NCBI GenBank assembly: GCA_021307315.1
Contig: JAJSPD010000008.1
Coordinates: forward strand, 496,001 to 560,000
Direction: 5' to 3'
Source: Bisporella sp. PMI_857
Lineage: Eukaryota > Ascomycota > Leotiomycetes > Helotiales > Helotiaceae
DNA length: 64,000 bases
Shown here in pieces: positions 34,391 to 46,001 of this stretch (its first letter is position 1; the number at the start of each line of letters is the position of its first letter). A program made the translations under genes and the position numbers. Under the pieces are notes generated by a model. That model was given only the letters and a program-made list of their open reading frames with translations. It was not told where the DNA came from and ran no database searches.

Positions 34391-36151
34391 GTCGAAAACT
34401 CGTTGTAGACTGATGCGATGTCGTTTCTAAGAGGTGCAGAGAGACTATCGTACTCGAGATATTAAGCAAGAAGCTTCAGATTCCAAGGAAAGCGCTGATG
34501 GAATCGTGCGAAGACCAAGAGAACACTGAAGGAACAAGAACGCTGAGCTCTATTTGTTTGCACCAAGGTAGGAATCTTGGTGCGACTCGAAGGACAAAGA
34601 GCGCGCGTTTAATCGAGGAAACAGTGTTTTCGAAGAAAGGGTATATGAGTCGCCAGAGCGAATGGAAATTCGCGCTGGTGATTGTAAAGAGGTAGTGATA
34701 GCTTGCTATCGAACTAAGACTTGTATGAACTCTGCGATCGCGAGAAGACGGAAAGTAAAGACGATAGACGACGACGATGATGATGACGATGACTGATAGA
34801 AGGGAAGAAAGGAACGCGAAAAATGACGAGAGGAAGAAGAGGGAAATGCCACTCAAGATTCCAGACGCCAGGCGATGAGAAAAGCCGTGGAAGTGATGTG
34901 ATGTTCTTCTGCTTCTTCTGCTTCTTCTTCTTCTAGGTAAGCAACAAAGGTGGAGAAGGAAGATTGCAGAGCAGAAAGGAACACTAAGCGGCGCTAATGA
35001 AGAACCAGGTCCCCCGGCTGCAGCCCAACACAACCCTGAGCGGCCCTACTGTAGGGAACAAACCCAGTCCAGTCACGAATCCTGCAAAAGGAATATGTGA
35101 ATCACGGGGCAAGATGTAATTGATTAGGAGCAATAGAGGATGATTGTGATGGATACCCCTCAGTTCAACAGCTGGATCAAGGATCCAGAGTATGTACGGA
35201 TATTGAAATGAGTAAGGAGGGGCATATGAAAAACAGGTGGACGTACCATGGAGATATGAATCTTGGCGTCCATGCAGTACGCACCCCATATGTATGAATG
35301 TATGTAGGTAGGTTAGCTATGTATGTACTGCACTGTATGGTACGGTACACGCCCAGATGTTTGACCATTAGTTTTAGATATATATATAATAAAAGAATGT
35401 CAAAGATCCAGGGCATGAAAACGAACAACGCGAAGACTAGACAAACAATACGGTATACAGTCCAAAATGAGTAAATATCATAAACCACATCCTACACCAA
35501 CTGTAACAACTGATACTCCTGAAGCTTGCGCATAAAGTCAACGATGAGGAATTCACACGGCATGGCATCCATGCCTCTCCTAGGGGCGTCAATTAGAGTG
35601 ATATGTCTCATGTGCTACAGGCAAAGTTCATCCCATCTCCACAAGCGAAAATGACTCTAGACGAGGCTCAAAACATGCAGGTGGCCATGGGATAAGGTCT
35701 CAACTAAGAGCAAGATGTACATGTACCAATCGCAGAAAATATGATGTACCGATAATCATACCTAATACGCTTTCATGCGCCTTGGGATATCAGTTAAATC
35801 GCAACTTTGCAGCTTCAGATACATGCTGGTAGGTGTTCAAAGCTTAAAATATTGGTCTGAACCTCACTAAAATAAATTTAGACTGCAACCACTGCATGCC
35901 GGGAAGACAAGGCAAGGCTAGTTAGCCCTACAGCACCCCCCCTGTTTTTCCCATAGCATCTGTGACCTCACCCAACTAGCTAACCTCACTGTACAGAGTA
36001 CACAAATGTATATCACCACCAATCTAATCAGCCACACCACTGCACAGCATATACTATTATAAGTCCTAAAGTAGATACCAAAGCGCAGCTTCATCTTACG
36101 AAGGAATGCTAAAGACTCATCGTGTCCCGGATAGCTGCATTCTCCACGAAC
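34391..36151. promoter_or_regulatory. divergent promoter region between PUB1 and Med2-like genes
   Basis: About 1.76 kb between head-to-head genes. It contains GAAGAA/CTTCTT-rich tracts near 34905-34940 and TATG/TAGG short repeats near 35290-35350. No convincing coding region; long upstream leaders are usual for fungal RNA-binding protein genes. Confidence 0.4.
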
Positions 36152-37215
36152 ATGTCTCAACATCGCCCAAAGCCACCTCTGGACACCCTCCAAAGCATGA
36201 TTAACGCAATCGCAAGTGGCACCTCTTTGTATGTGTTTCTGCTTTTGGCCGCTAACAGACCAGCAGCTTATTGAGACTGGCAAAGCTCTTCGAGCCGCAA
36301 ATAAGGAGCGCGGGCGTCCACAACCTTCCAGCACTAGACTTCGCTCATCCATGCCAGCCGCCATTGAACATTTCCATCAGGCGCTAGATGACCTGGAAAC
36401 CGATATTGTGAGGGTTTTGACCATCTTGTTTTTTCACTTTACTTACAATGACCCAGATTCGTGCAAAGTCTGTCTTATCCCGAGATCTCGAAGAACTTCG
36501 CGCAAAGCGGATTGCAGCCGAAAACCCTCCATCCAAAGAAATAGACCTCAATGACATCGCCGACATTGATCAAGCAAGGGAAGATACTAGTAATGATCAG
36601 GAAATGTCTCAGTTGTCATTCAAACAAGAGAGAGTCGCACCAGAAGCGCTAATGACATCCCCGATTGCTTCCAATGAGGTGACCACGGAAGTGTTGGGGG
36701 CCATAGGAGGACTTCAAGGCCTATCGCCACCAAGTTCCGCAAATGGCAAAGCCAAAGATGAGTCTGGTAGTCAACTAGTGAGCGTCGCTGGTGCGGATCC
36801 GAGTAATGAGCCTTCCGCCGGAACAGACTCCGCAGATTTGACAATTGACCTTTTTGGGGACTTATCGGGGAATAACAATGCTGACGCAGATCTTAATTTT
36901 GACATGGACTTCTTCAACGATACTAATACTCACGACAATTCACAAACCCAGCACACCGACTTTGACTTTTCTATCGGAAATAACACCAGTCAGGATTTTA
37001 GCATGCCAGATCTACAAACGTCCCACGAGCCCGCAAAGACAAACAGTAATTCTATAGACATTCAGGATGACTTGTTTGGTCTGGACACCACGGCCGGAGG
37101 AGACTTGATGGATCTGGAGGCAGCTGGGCCTGCACATGAAAGTGCCTTTGACGATATGTTCATAGACGCCACTCAGACCGAATATGACGATGACTTCTTT
37201 TTTGGCAACAAATGA
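36152..37215 (+). CDS. probable Mediator subunit Med2-like protein
   Basis: Three exons, 36152-36215, 36259-36407 and 36457-37215, with introns of 43 and 49 bases, give about 323 residues. The N-terminus MSQHRPKPPLDTLQ leads into a helical segment, QALDDLETDIIRAKSVLSR, then LEELRAKRIAAENPP. This short amphipathic region followed by a disordered tail resembles the fungal Med2 family of the RNA polymerase II Mediator tail module; I place it there with moderate certainty. The C-terminal 150 residues are strongly acidic and Asn/Asp/Phe-rich (ADLNFDMDFF, TDFDFS, EYDDDFFFG), like an activation-domain composition. The first intron uses a GTGGCA donor; I chose it because the stronger-looking GTATGT nearby would give only a 30-base intron and the wrong frame. 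Confidence 0.55.
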
Positions 37216-38419
37216 TTGCGTTACATCAGAAACAAAAGTTTCAACCTGGAGGCCCTCGGGTCTTATTGAAGCCACCCCACCAGCATGTGGCTTCTCGTGC
37301 ATTAGACTTAACATGTCGGAAAACATGAATTGGGATATTTGTCACGCAGGTTTGTTTGCTGCATTACTTTCCTGAAAACCATGTCAGGGGTACGGGCTAC
37401 TGTCAACACAGCCTAAGCCAGTTTGCTGCAAAATCAATAGATACATCGGCCAGATGCAGGAATTTCTAAAAAACTCCATGGTTTACCATATTACCACTAG
37501 AAATTTTAAGGAGAATACCCTGGCTATCGAATGGCCATTCTTGGGGCTTCACTTCATAAGCCAGCTCCGGGTAATATTCATGGATCAGCCAAGGAACGAT
37601 CAGGAGAAGGCTAGGAGGAGCGAACAGAAGAAGCTTAACAGCACGCGAAAGCTCGAAAATTAGGTTAACAACACTGAGGTGATTTACTGAAGTTGGAAGC
37701 GGATGCTTTGAATAATACTGTCATAGCCTCGAGCTCATGTGCCGTGATATAGTCGCATAGACTCCTTTGCTTTCTTGTTTGTTTCAAATATAGCCAATCA
37801 TTATATGTTGTTTCCTGATGTTTCTCTGTCTGGGATCCGTCATAAACACATTAGGAACAACCTCGCCACTACAGTCTGAAGCTTTTCTCTAGTACTGTCC
37901 ATATCAATAGCTACATACCTAAGTTGAACATAAATAATATGAGGCGGCAGCAAGATCGGAGAAATGTACTAATACCATTCTATAATACTCAAAAATCTTC
38001 ACCCGTTATAATATATGCTAATCAGGCTTGCAGGTGCGTTCACATCCACCACATCTAATCCAGCCTGTTACATCTGAGGCAGGATCCTCCGGGAGAAGCC
38101 CTTTCGACCACTTAGTGGACCCTTTCTGCTGCCAACGGGCGATTCCACTCTCCTTCCTACACATCCTACCTATGCTCCCACTGGAGCAGACCTTTATTCC
38201 TCTGAAAAATGACCCGCGACCCGCGAACGCAATCATCACGTCCTTCCTCGCCGCCGCATCTGCTCTATCCGTCCGCTTCAACGAAACTGATTTTTCCATG
38301 CAATCCTTTCCGGCTATCATCCGCGTCTCCAAACACTCGTCTTTCTCAAGAAGCTGCTTCCAAGAATCCGCTCCAATACCGGTATTATGCGTTGACCGGT
38401 CTCCGGAATAGGAAGTTTG
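37216..38419. other. intergenic / unresolved stretch
   Basis: No firm gene. From about 38028 both strands are open for some 300-400 bases; the plus-strand frames may be the 5' part of the next entry, but the exon structure cannot be settled. Confidence 0.3.
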
Positions 38420-38618
38420 AAGTCAACAAGAAAGAACCCATGTTGATGGAAGATGGGAGACTATGGACGAGTGGGATGCAGAGAACTGTATCCGGCCCGA
38501 GGGCAGCGGGATCGAGATTGGGAACGGAGAGACATGGGAAAGGTTGGTGGGAGAAGATGTATTGTGGTGCGAGAATCATGCGTGCTTCTGGAGGATAGAG
38601 GCGTGGGCTCAGATCTAA
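38420..38618 (+). CDS. 3' part of an unidentified gene
   Basis: A protein-like segment runs through VNKKEPMLMED and, one base later in frame, through WDAENCIRPEGSG and EDVLWCENHACFWRIEAW, ending IEAWAQI then TAA at 38616-38618. The switch occurs in the GGG near 38455-38457, like the other single-base slips in this window. Three Cys and several Trp are present. I do not recognise the family and cannot find the start. Confidence 0.3.
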
Positions 38619-39470
38619 GTGCTTCCGCAAAAGGGCAGGTCTCAGCAAGGTCTGCTCATTGCATTCAGCCCTTCATGGTCATCGCAAGGAAAGCTAAGCA
38701 CTAAGTGAATTATTCAATATCATATTATAAGAATGGGATATTCAATAACCGATCGCCTAATTCACCTACGCATATTCATCTCAGCCACTCCCTCGAGAGA
38801 TATTCAATCCACAAGGAAAAATCATGGCCCGTTCCCCATCTGCCCGTCAAGTCGCCTAAGCCACCTCTTCCAATCTGCCCACTCATTTCCTATTCTCAAT
38901 ATCAACAGTGTTCTTATCCCTTCATACAAATCCCCCTCGTAATAAACAAAATAAACAATATCATCCACCACCACCACCACCACATCCCATACCATCCCTC
39001 GATCCGAATCCCCACACCCAGCACATCCAGCAACGCCATCGATATCCTCGATCTCGAGCCCGCCCCCCAGGGAAACCACTTCGGACGCCTCCTTCATCGC
39101 CAACGCGCCAGATCCCGCGTTCGCGGCCGTGTATCCCGAGGAGGCGTTCTCGCGGGCTGAGGCTAATGATGTGATATCGATCCTATAAGCATGGTTCTCT
39201 ACCTCTATATATATGTCATTGGGTATGGGATATTGCTATTGATGGGGGATGGTAGCCAGCAACGAGGGAGGCATATATCGGACGGGGATAATGACACAGG
39301 AGTGACTTTTTTACGACGAGAAGCGTGACGCTTTGTTCCTGTCAGACCTGGTGATTCTCTAAGGGGTAGTGATTTATTCAGAGGATATGATATGGAGGTA
39401 TAATATCTTGAAGGAAGCCAGCACGCGCCATACGCTGGCTCGAATAGTCACTGGTGATGCATTTCACAAT
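38619..39470. other. intergenic with a CCA repeat and a start-less open frame
   Basis: A (CCA)6 repeat lies at 38965-38983. A plus-strand frame, open from about 38955 to TAA 39186-39188, reads a Ser/Pro/Thr-rich stretch then FIANAPDPAFAAVYPEEAFS; it may be a last exon but has no visible upstream partner. Confidence 0.3.
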
Positions 39471-41796
39471 TCAAGAATTATTTTTATCAACAAATCTTTG
39501 TGAAATCTGACGGTCAATTTGGACTTGTTCGGTGAGTGAAACAAAGCTTCTAGAGCTTTGAAGATTCGTATTTGATGCTTCTAATGACTTCGGAATGGTT
39601 ACAATGGATCCTCTGCCATCCCCTGCCTGAGTCGAAACCACGACCCATTCCTGACCGTTGAAGAACTCCAGGTTTCTTTTCCCTAAGTGATAAAGGTAAT
39701 CTCGTCCAAGTCCAACCAGTTTTTGTAACTCTAATGCTTTCTCTTGGCCTTCTGAATCTAGTATATTTTCCACACCGTAGCAGATCAGGTATACGCCAAT
39801 CCAGGTAACTATCTCGTGTGTCTACGCAAATTAATACACTGCGTTGTTCGCACTACTTCGAGGTTGCACATACACGGCTGTATTCGTTTCGTTTCCTTGC
39901 TGTATACCTGGATATGAAAGCTTCCATGAATATGGTTATGTTTTTTCGCTCTATCATAAGCAATTAGTATTATCTAGTTCTTCCGACGAGATTTTGTGCA
40001 GGATCTATCTAGTCACGTAGTGTATGCTTTAGGGCCAAGCCGAATCAAACTACCCAAGTTTCATCGAGATCACTTAGTTTCAAAACCACAGAGAAGCAAT
40101 ACAACTGAATCTGCAGCTCCAGAAGATGCGCTCTAAAAGTCGCGATGCGATATGGTATGAATGGTCATTCAGAAGTGGAAAATGCTCAAGTTGCTTACCT
40201 CCTTTGCCTCATATTCTTTTATTATAAGCAGGTCGGCTATCATCCGGCCTGAATACATTATTGGCGAAAATTAGGTGCAGTGATAGCTGAGAACACTTAC
40301 CTAGATCCACCGTGTATGAGCCAGAATGACAATGCTCCCAGTTTACAATCCACACTCGATTCGTATCTCTGGTCGTACGCCCAAGAGAGATGATAATACT
40401 ATGACTTGAGTTAGGTTACCCTTAAAGTATGCTTCATGAGGGCGTCCTTGTTCGTGGTTGCTGGGCACATAACAACAGCTCAAAACGTCGATATGAGCAA
40501 TGATACCCACTGGTGGTCCCACTCATGCATGACTTACTTTGATGCCCGAAACCATCCATGAACTAGCTGATATCTCTCTCGATTATTGATCCTATGCAAC
40601 CATTATCAATGCCAATTCAGTTTACAGGAGGCAAACACGGGCACGGAACTATCTTTTTTTGCATAGCTTCGCTTTTTCCACATACTCTTCTTCTTGTTTT
40701 CGAACGAAAGCCGCTATTGCGGCCCGAATCTCATCCTGTTCGAGTATAGGAAAGAGTCTATTTCGTACACTTGTTTAGTAACATTTTTCTATACAATATC
40801 AAAAACAAAGCCAGAAAATTTGTTTATAGGAAACAAGCGTCTGGAGAGCTTACTTCGTAGCTTCATCCAGTGCCTTTCGAATCCGAACATGTTCGGACCT
40901 CCTCCAGCTCAGGTTTTCCTTTATGTAGTCAGGAAGATCTTTGATAAGCGCACCGTGGAACTCTGCAGGCCCACCGAGCAAGACTCTGGCCGACAAAAGA
41001 GATGCTGGTTGGTTGGCTTTAGAAGTAAGGGCTTCTTTGATGTTATCCGTGCCGGGATGTTTTCGTAGACCTGTGTACTGAAGAACCTATTATGAAAGCT
41101 TAGAGGACGAGGAGTTTCAGTAATACAAGATTTCGTGGCATAAGGGATATCGTTCTCTATAAGTGCGTTGAGTATGAATTTCTCGACTTCCTATTTGTCC
41201 ACTTAGTATAAATCAGGCAGTTGAATGTGCGTACTTGCTGTGCTACCTACTTACATAAAGGTGTTGAAGAAGATCTTCCCCTGATGTTGAGTCACCAGTC
41301 TGCGATATATATTTCACAATCACGTCCGTCGAGCCATTCTGAAGTGGGTTTTTGAGCTCCCCACGAAAAAGATGGCTTATTGTTGGTTCAGTGACTATAG
41401 GCACCAAGAATTCCTCAAAAGATGTACAAGCATACTGGGTATCTTCGAGAGCACCTGAGATGAGTGCTTGGCAACGGGCATCAAAATTGGGGCCATTACG
41501 ATGCAGTCCAAAAAAATAGTATGCATGAAGATAGTGCGATGTTATGACAATGAAGTTGTAAAGAGCTGTATTGTTTTCTCAAGAAGAGAAGCCCGGATAA
41601 TGAAAGCAGGGTTATTTTCTTTGCACTTGCCATCTATGCGGTTTGCAGCAAAGGCAATTGCGGGCGATGACGATGGCATGATATATCGTGCCTTCCACTT
41701 GAAAGTCTCGGTCGATAAGAGTGAAGGATTCTCCAGCAGATATTGGCATATTAAACGCATTTTGTGCTGTGGGTAGATGGGAGAGACGCAAGACAC
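39471..41796 (-). CDS. aminoglycoside-phosphotransferase (APH)-like protein, multi-exon
   Basis: Several exons on the minus strand assemble into a protein resembling fungal APH-fold small-molecule kinases. From the 5' side: YFFGLHRNGPNFDARCQALI to DLLQHLY (about 41530-41255, GTAAGT donor), EVEKFILNAL onwards (about 41190-40850), a helical exon LFPILEQDEIRAAIAAF (about 40750-40640), a short LVHG exon near 40550, RVWIVNWEHCHSG with VDLGRMIADL (about 40400-40215), and the last exon WIGVYLICYG to DKNNS (about 39810-39471). The VNWE and DLGRMIADL pair matches the family's IDWE and DLGxxIGDL region. At least two single-base slips are needed (near 41565 and near 40550). The start is uncertain: the left-most frame begins near 41796 or at MRLICQYLLE (41760). 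Substrate unknown. Confidence 0.45.
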
Positions 41797-42444
41797 CCCT
41801 ACTGAGAAATTAGAAGCTGATTTTTGATTCGGCTCTTGTTTTTCACTTTACCATATATTCATCAATGTTCGTTGAACTCTGAAGCAGTTTCACAGACTTA
41901 CTATCTATAAAATGAACCTACTTCTCACTTTTATTAAAAAAAATCAAAAATCAATGTACAATTGCGGTAAAAGAAACGATATACATTAAGATCAGCCTCT
42001 TATTTCTCACCAGAGAGACGGGCTGTATGCGTTGTGACATTTCCACACAGCTGTAAGCAAGGTATACAATGAGGCGTAATACTTGAAGGTGAGGGTGAAG
42101 ACCCTGTGACTGACCGGTGAGCAAGGGCTGTTGCTGAAACAAGAATGTTGTTAGTTAACTTTCGAATCTAGATCATAGAGTGAGCTTTTTTGTCTCGCTA
42201 TGAATTTTGTAAAGAAAAAAGGCTAACTGAATGCTCAATGCAGGCCGTATTGCCACGCAAATTAAATCGGTATGTATTTGACAAGAGCGCCCAAATAAGA
42301 CTGAAAAATATGAACCGTGGCATTTTCCTATGCTTATCGAGCCATTTCCTCATACCCTAAATGCTGCCTACCTATCTTCTGCTGGCAGAATATGTTCCGA
42401 TTTAAGAAACGGCTATTATATATATCCTAATTAGAGACTACACT
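41797..42444. other. intergenic
   Basis: About 650 AT-rich bases between same-strand genes; no gene recognised. Confidence 0.5.
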
Positions 42445-45102
42445 CTAGTATCCGCTGCCATGATACCCGCTGCCTGGATATCCTCCTCCTGGGTAACCTC
42501 CGTGGGGCGGTTGGTGAGGCGGTTGTTGAGGTGGATAATCAGGATAAGGAGGTTGCGGTGGGCCTTGTTGCCACTCTCCGGGAGGCGGTCCTTGCTGCCA
42601 ATTTCCAGGCGGAGGATGGCCATGTTGCCAGTCCGTGGGTGGCGGAGGACCCTGTTGATAGTAGTTTCCCTCGCCTTGATAACCACTATATGGTGGCTGA
42701 CCTTGGGAGTAGGACTGCTGCTGAAATTCAGGCGGTCCAGGAGGCATCCCGAAAGATGGTGGCTCTTGTCCGTAACTAGAATTATATTGTTGTTGATATG
42801 AAGATGGAGGAGGTCCGCCTTGATAGCCTCCGAACTGCTGCTCAGGATTTAGATGTCCACCCCGCGAGTTTGGTCTATAAGAACTGTTGTTTCCGTAACC
42901 AAAGTCTTGTGCTGGGAATGCAGGGGAGCCTGGCTGTGGCGACGAAAGGTAGGCCTTGTTAGGATTCCCGTCATCTCCTTGTAGCGAATCTAGATCGCGG
43001 GACCTAATTTCCCCCACAAAGAACCAGAAGTCTTGCCGTGACCACCAAGACTTCCATGATCGTGCATATCCCTAGACTTCTCTCCTCCAGCATGGTTGCG
43101 ACCTGCTTTCACAGATGCAGATGATAGGACGTGATTAAGACTATTTCGATCTGGCTGTTCCTCCACCCACTTCTTGACAGTGTTGAACATGTTTCGATGA
43201 AGCTCAAGATGCTCATCTCTGAGTGCTGGATGGTGGAACACGCGAACTATATCTCGCATTATCTCCTGGATGGGGACGCCCGGATTCTCCCAAGCGTATA
43301 TACACGTCTGTACGTATCAGTATCAAAATCTGAGAATGGAGATTGTGACTCACGGAGTAACATATTGTAAGATGGTAGTTGCCACGCGACCAGCAACTCC
43401 ATTAAGTTTATTCGAGAAATGATCCTTCGATAACATGGAGTGTGTCGGATTTGTGCAATACGGATCATTCCAAGGCTCAAATTGTGAATTGGCACTAGAT
43501 TTTGATTAGCATCTCGCAGAGATCAGGCAGAAAATGAACTCACCTAGCTTCAACTACGCCGGTTGAGCCTTCTTTTAGTGACTTAGATACAGCATCTATG
43601 ATTGGTCGGACAAATGGAGCAAGCAAGGACAAGATGAATACCGTCAGAGTCTCGCTGATCTTGTCAACTAGAGCTTCAAGGCCAGGTATTTTAGCAATAG
43701 TAGAGCTGATAGCCTTGACAACACGGTCCCTAAACTCTAGGATCGGATAAATCTGTTTTGCTGTCTTCACGGGTCAAAATCCGGACTCATTCCAGGAATC
43801 CCAGGTCCAGGGGGACCGCCTTGAGACCCAGGTGGACCTTGGAAGCTAGTTTTGATACTGCTCCTCGTAGTAGAATTTTGGTACTCCTGAGCAGCTGAAC
43901 GTGTCTGTAGCTCGCGTGCTGAATCTGCAAGTCCACCGCCGAGCCCAGGAACTTGACCAATAAGACTTGCAAAATCGTTACCAGATCCAAAAAGGCCTCG
44001 CTTGCCATCATTTTGGCCTTGCAATTTCTCTGCATTCAAAAGAGCCAGGTCCATTTCCTCTACCTCAGTTTGTGTGAAGTGATCAGTTGCTTCTCCTAAT
44101 ACAGAATGCAAGAAGTCAACTGCTCCAAAAGTACCAGTGACTAGGGGATATAAACGACGACCCCGAATAGTCATTTCCGTGGAGGCGCCAGTATGGGGGA
44201 ATACATCATGGTATCCAAGCTCACGAAGAGTCAACTCAACGTAGTTGGTATGTGCACCGAAATCCTATATATGTTAGCCGAGTCAGAGGCTCTTTAATTA
44301 CTTGCCTTACCTCTAGACAGTGCAGTCCTTGGCCAAGACATCGAAGAGCCTCGCAAAGGTCCGCTTCTTTCCCTTTATGATGCCCTGAACCATTCGTGTA
44401 AAGCCGCCCAAAATGTATGCTTCTCTCAAGGCTGAACTTCACATAACCAGCACTAGTGGCCCATCCCCATTTTCATTTGCTATATAGTTTTTCAAGCCGG
44501 TATTGGGGTCTACCTCCAGCTCAACTTGTGAAACTGGACCTCGAAGTCGAGAATCATAATCCCGAGCGTCTTTATCATCCGCGTACCCTTTGGGATTGTC
44601 AATGTGCTCTTCTGGGCGATACACTCCAAGACGCTCTTCAGTTACCTCAAATTCTTCCAGTAATAGCCAAAAGACAAGAAGCTTAGTACCCAGACCTTAA
44701 CTTGTTAGATGATCAAACTTCACGGGAGGAATTTAATAATACCAAAATGCGGATGGTTGCTGCATTCACGCCTTTCAAAGAGCCAACATCAACTGCTTGA
44801 GAATAGTCTCGTAACCAATTGCCAAAATAAACGCGTTTCACCATCATAGAAGTCCATTTGTGGCCTTTTATGAAAGCGATAGTCTTAAGCATATCCTCAA
44901 TATCTAGTGATCATGTCAGCGCCTTCACACGTGATGGTTTTCAGTCGAATCGACTAGTACCTCCATGACGGAAATTTTGGCCTTCAATAGTTGAAATTGA
45001 AGGGATATTGCCTGCACCAAAGGCAGCAGCAGGCGAAGGGAGAATTAAAAGGACCAAACAAGCTGTGAGGACGAGCGATCCAAATGAGGTTTGAGAGCCC
45101 AT
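42445..45102 (-). CDS. het-C: HET-C heterokaryon incompatibility protein (Neurospora type)
   Basis: Orthologue of the Neurospora het-c family. It starts MGSQTSFGSLVLTACLVLL, a signal peptide ending near AAAFGAGNIPSI. Exon 1 is 45102-44961; a 57-base intron (44960-44904) leads to KRVYFGNWLRDYSQAVDVG. Then come GVYRPEEHIDNPKGYADD, RSIHFGRLYTNGSGHHKG, LCEALRCLGQGLHCLE, and after an intron NYVELTLRELGYHDVFPHTG and LVTGTFGAVDFLHSVLG. Further conserved blocks are KIPGLEALVDKISETL and IVRVFHHPALRDEH. The C-terminal tail is Gly/Pro/Gln/Tyr-rich (GGYPGGGYPGSGY), as typical for the family. At least five net single-base slips are needed, for example near 44463, 43770 and 43017. In Neurospora allelic het-c differences trigger cell death together with pin-c. 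Distinct from Podospora het-c, a glycolipid transfer protein. Confidence 0.88.
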
Positions 45103-46001
45103 ATTGAAGATGCTCCAAGTCGAAGCGCAGAGCCTGCAAAGATGGGATAGCACGATAATAAGAAGTAAAGATCTTTGAAAAAATGTGGGAAATATTTTGA
45201 CTGCAGTCAGTGATAAAGCAGACTGCCCGTGTGTCAAAGCTTGTCAGCTATCACAAATCTGAGCCACAATCATGCTGCTGAAACCCTCGAAAGACAATCA
45301 GAAAGCCAACACCAACACCTAAAGTCTTGGCATCAGCGTCATGGAATTGCGACTGGAATTGCCCCTCACTCGTGGCTTATGCTGACTAATCTCGGCATAT
45401 TTGAGCCGGAGTTGTTTGTTCCTCAAACATTAGGTATCAACAACATCTCCGGCGACCAAAGTAAAAGAGGATGATGATTTGGACACAGCTATTACTCTTT
45501 TCCTTTATTGTATAGATCGCCAATGTTTTATGAATTATGAGGCAATTTCACAGACTTAATTTTTGCATAAAAGTAAATTAATTTTTTGCTTTAGTCAAAC
45601 ATTTCCAATGTGAAGATATCAGTTGCGATAGGAAAAGCTAAGTATTGCCTTTTGTTGCACAGCAGGAGAGCACCATCCCAAATCGCAGCGGAACAACTTA
45701 AGGCCGTTCCTGCACGTGAGAAGTGCAATCTCCCGACCACTCCCCGGACTATCCGGGCGCAGAAAATAGAACCAGGGGCACGCCACATGGACTCAAAATC
45801 TCCTGAGTTTATCGTGTGCTTATCCGACTTCCATCCTCCTATTTTCTACAGTACAAGAACCTCCTCCTCCTCTCCTCCTCCTCCTTGCCGCGCAGATTTC
45901 TAGGTCCCCTTCAATAACTCGCCGGCAGTCAATTTGGCTCGTCTTGATCCAGTATTTTCTTACTTCAAGCCTACTCCTTTAATTCATCCTACTTCGCAAT
46001 C
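45103..46001. promoter_or_regulatory. bidirectional promoter between het-C and SCS7
   Basis: 900 bases between two head-to-head genes, with pyrimidine-rich CTCCTC tracts just upstream of SCS7 (about 45865-45890). No coding region seen. Both promoters must lie here. Confidence 0.55.

Noticed and set aside
34476..35033. 185-residue minus-strand frame upstream of PUB1
   Set aside because: Composition is Ser/Leu/Ile low complexity from GAAGAA-rich leader DNA; better explained as promoter/5' leader.
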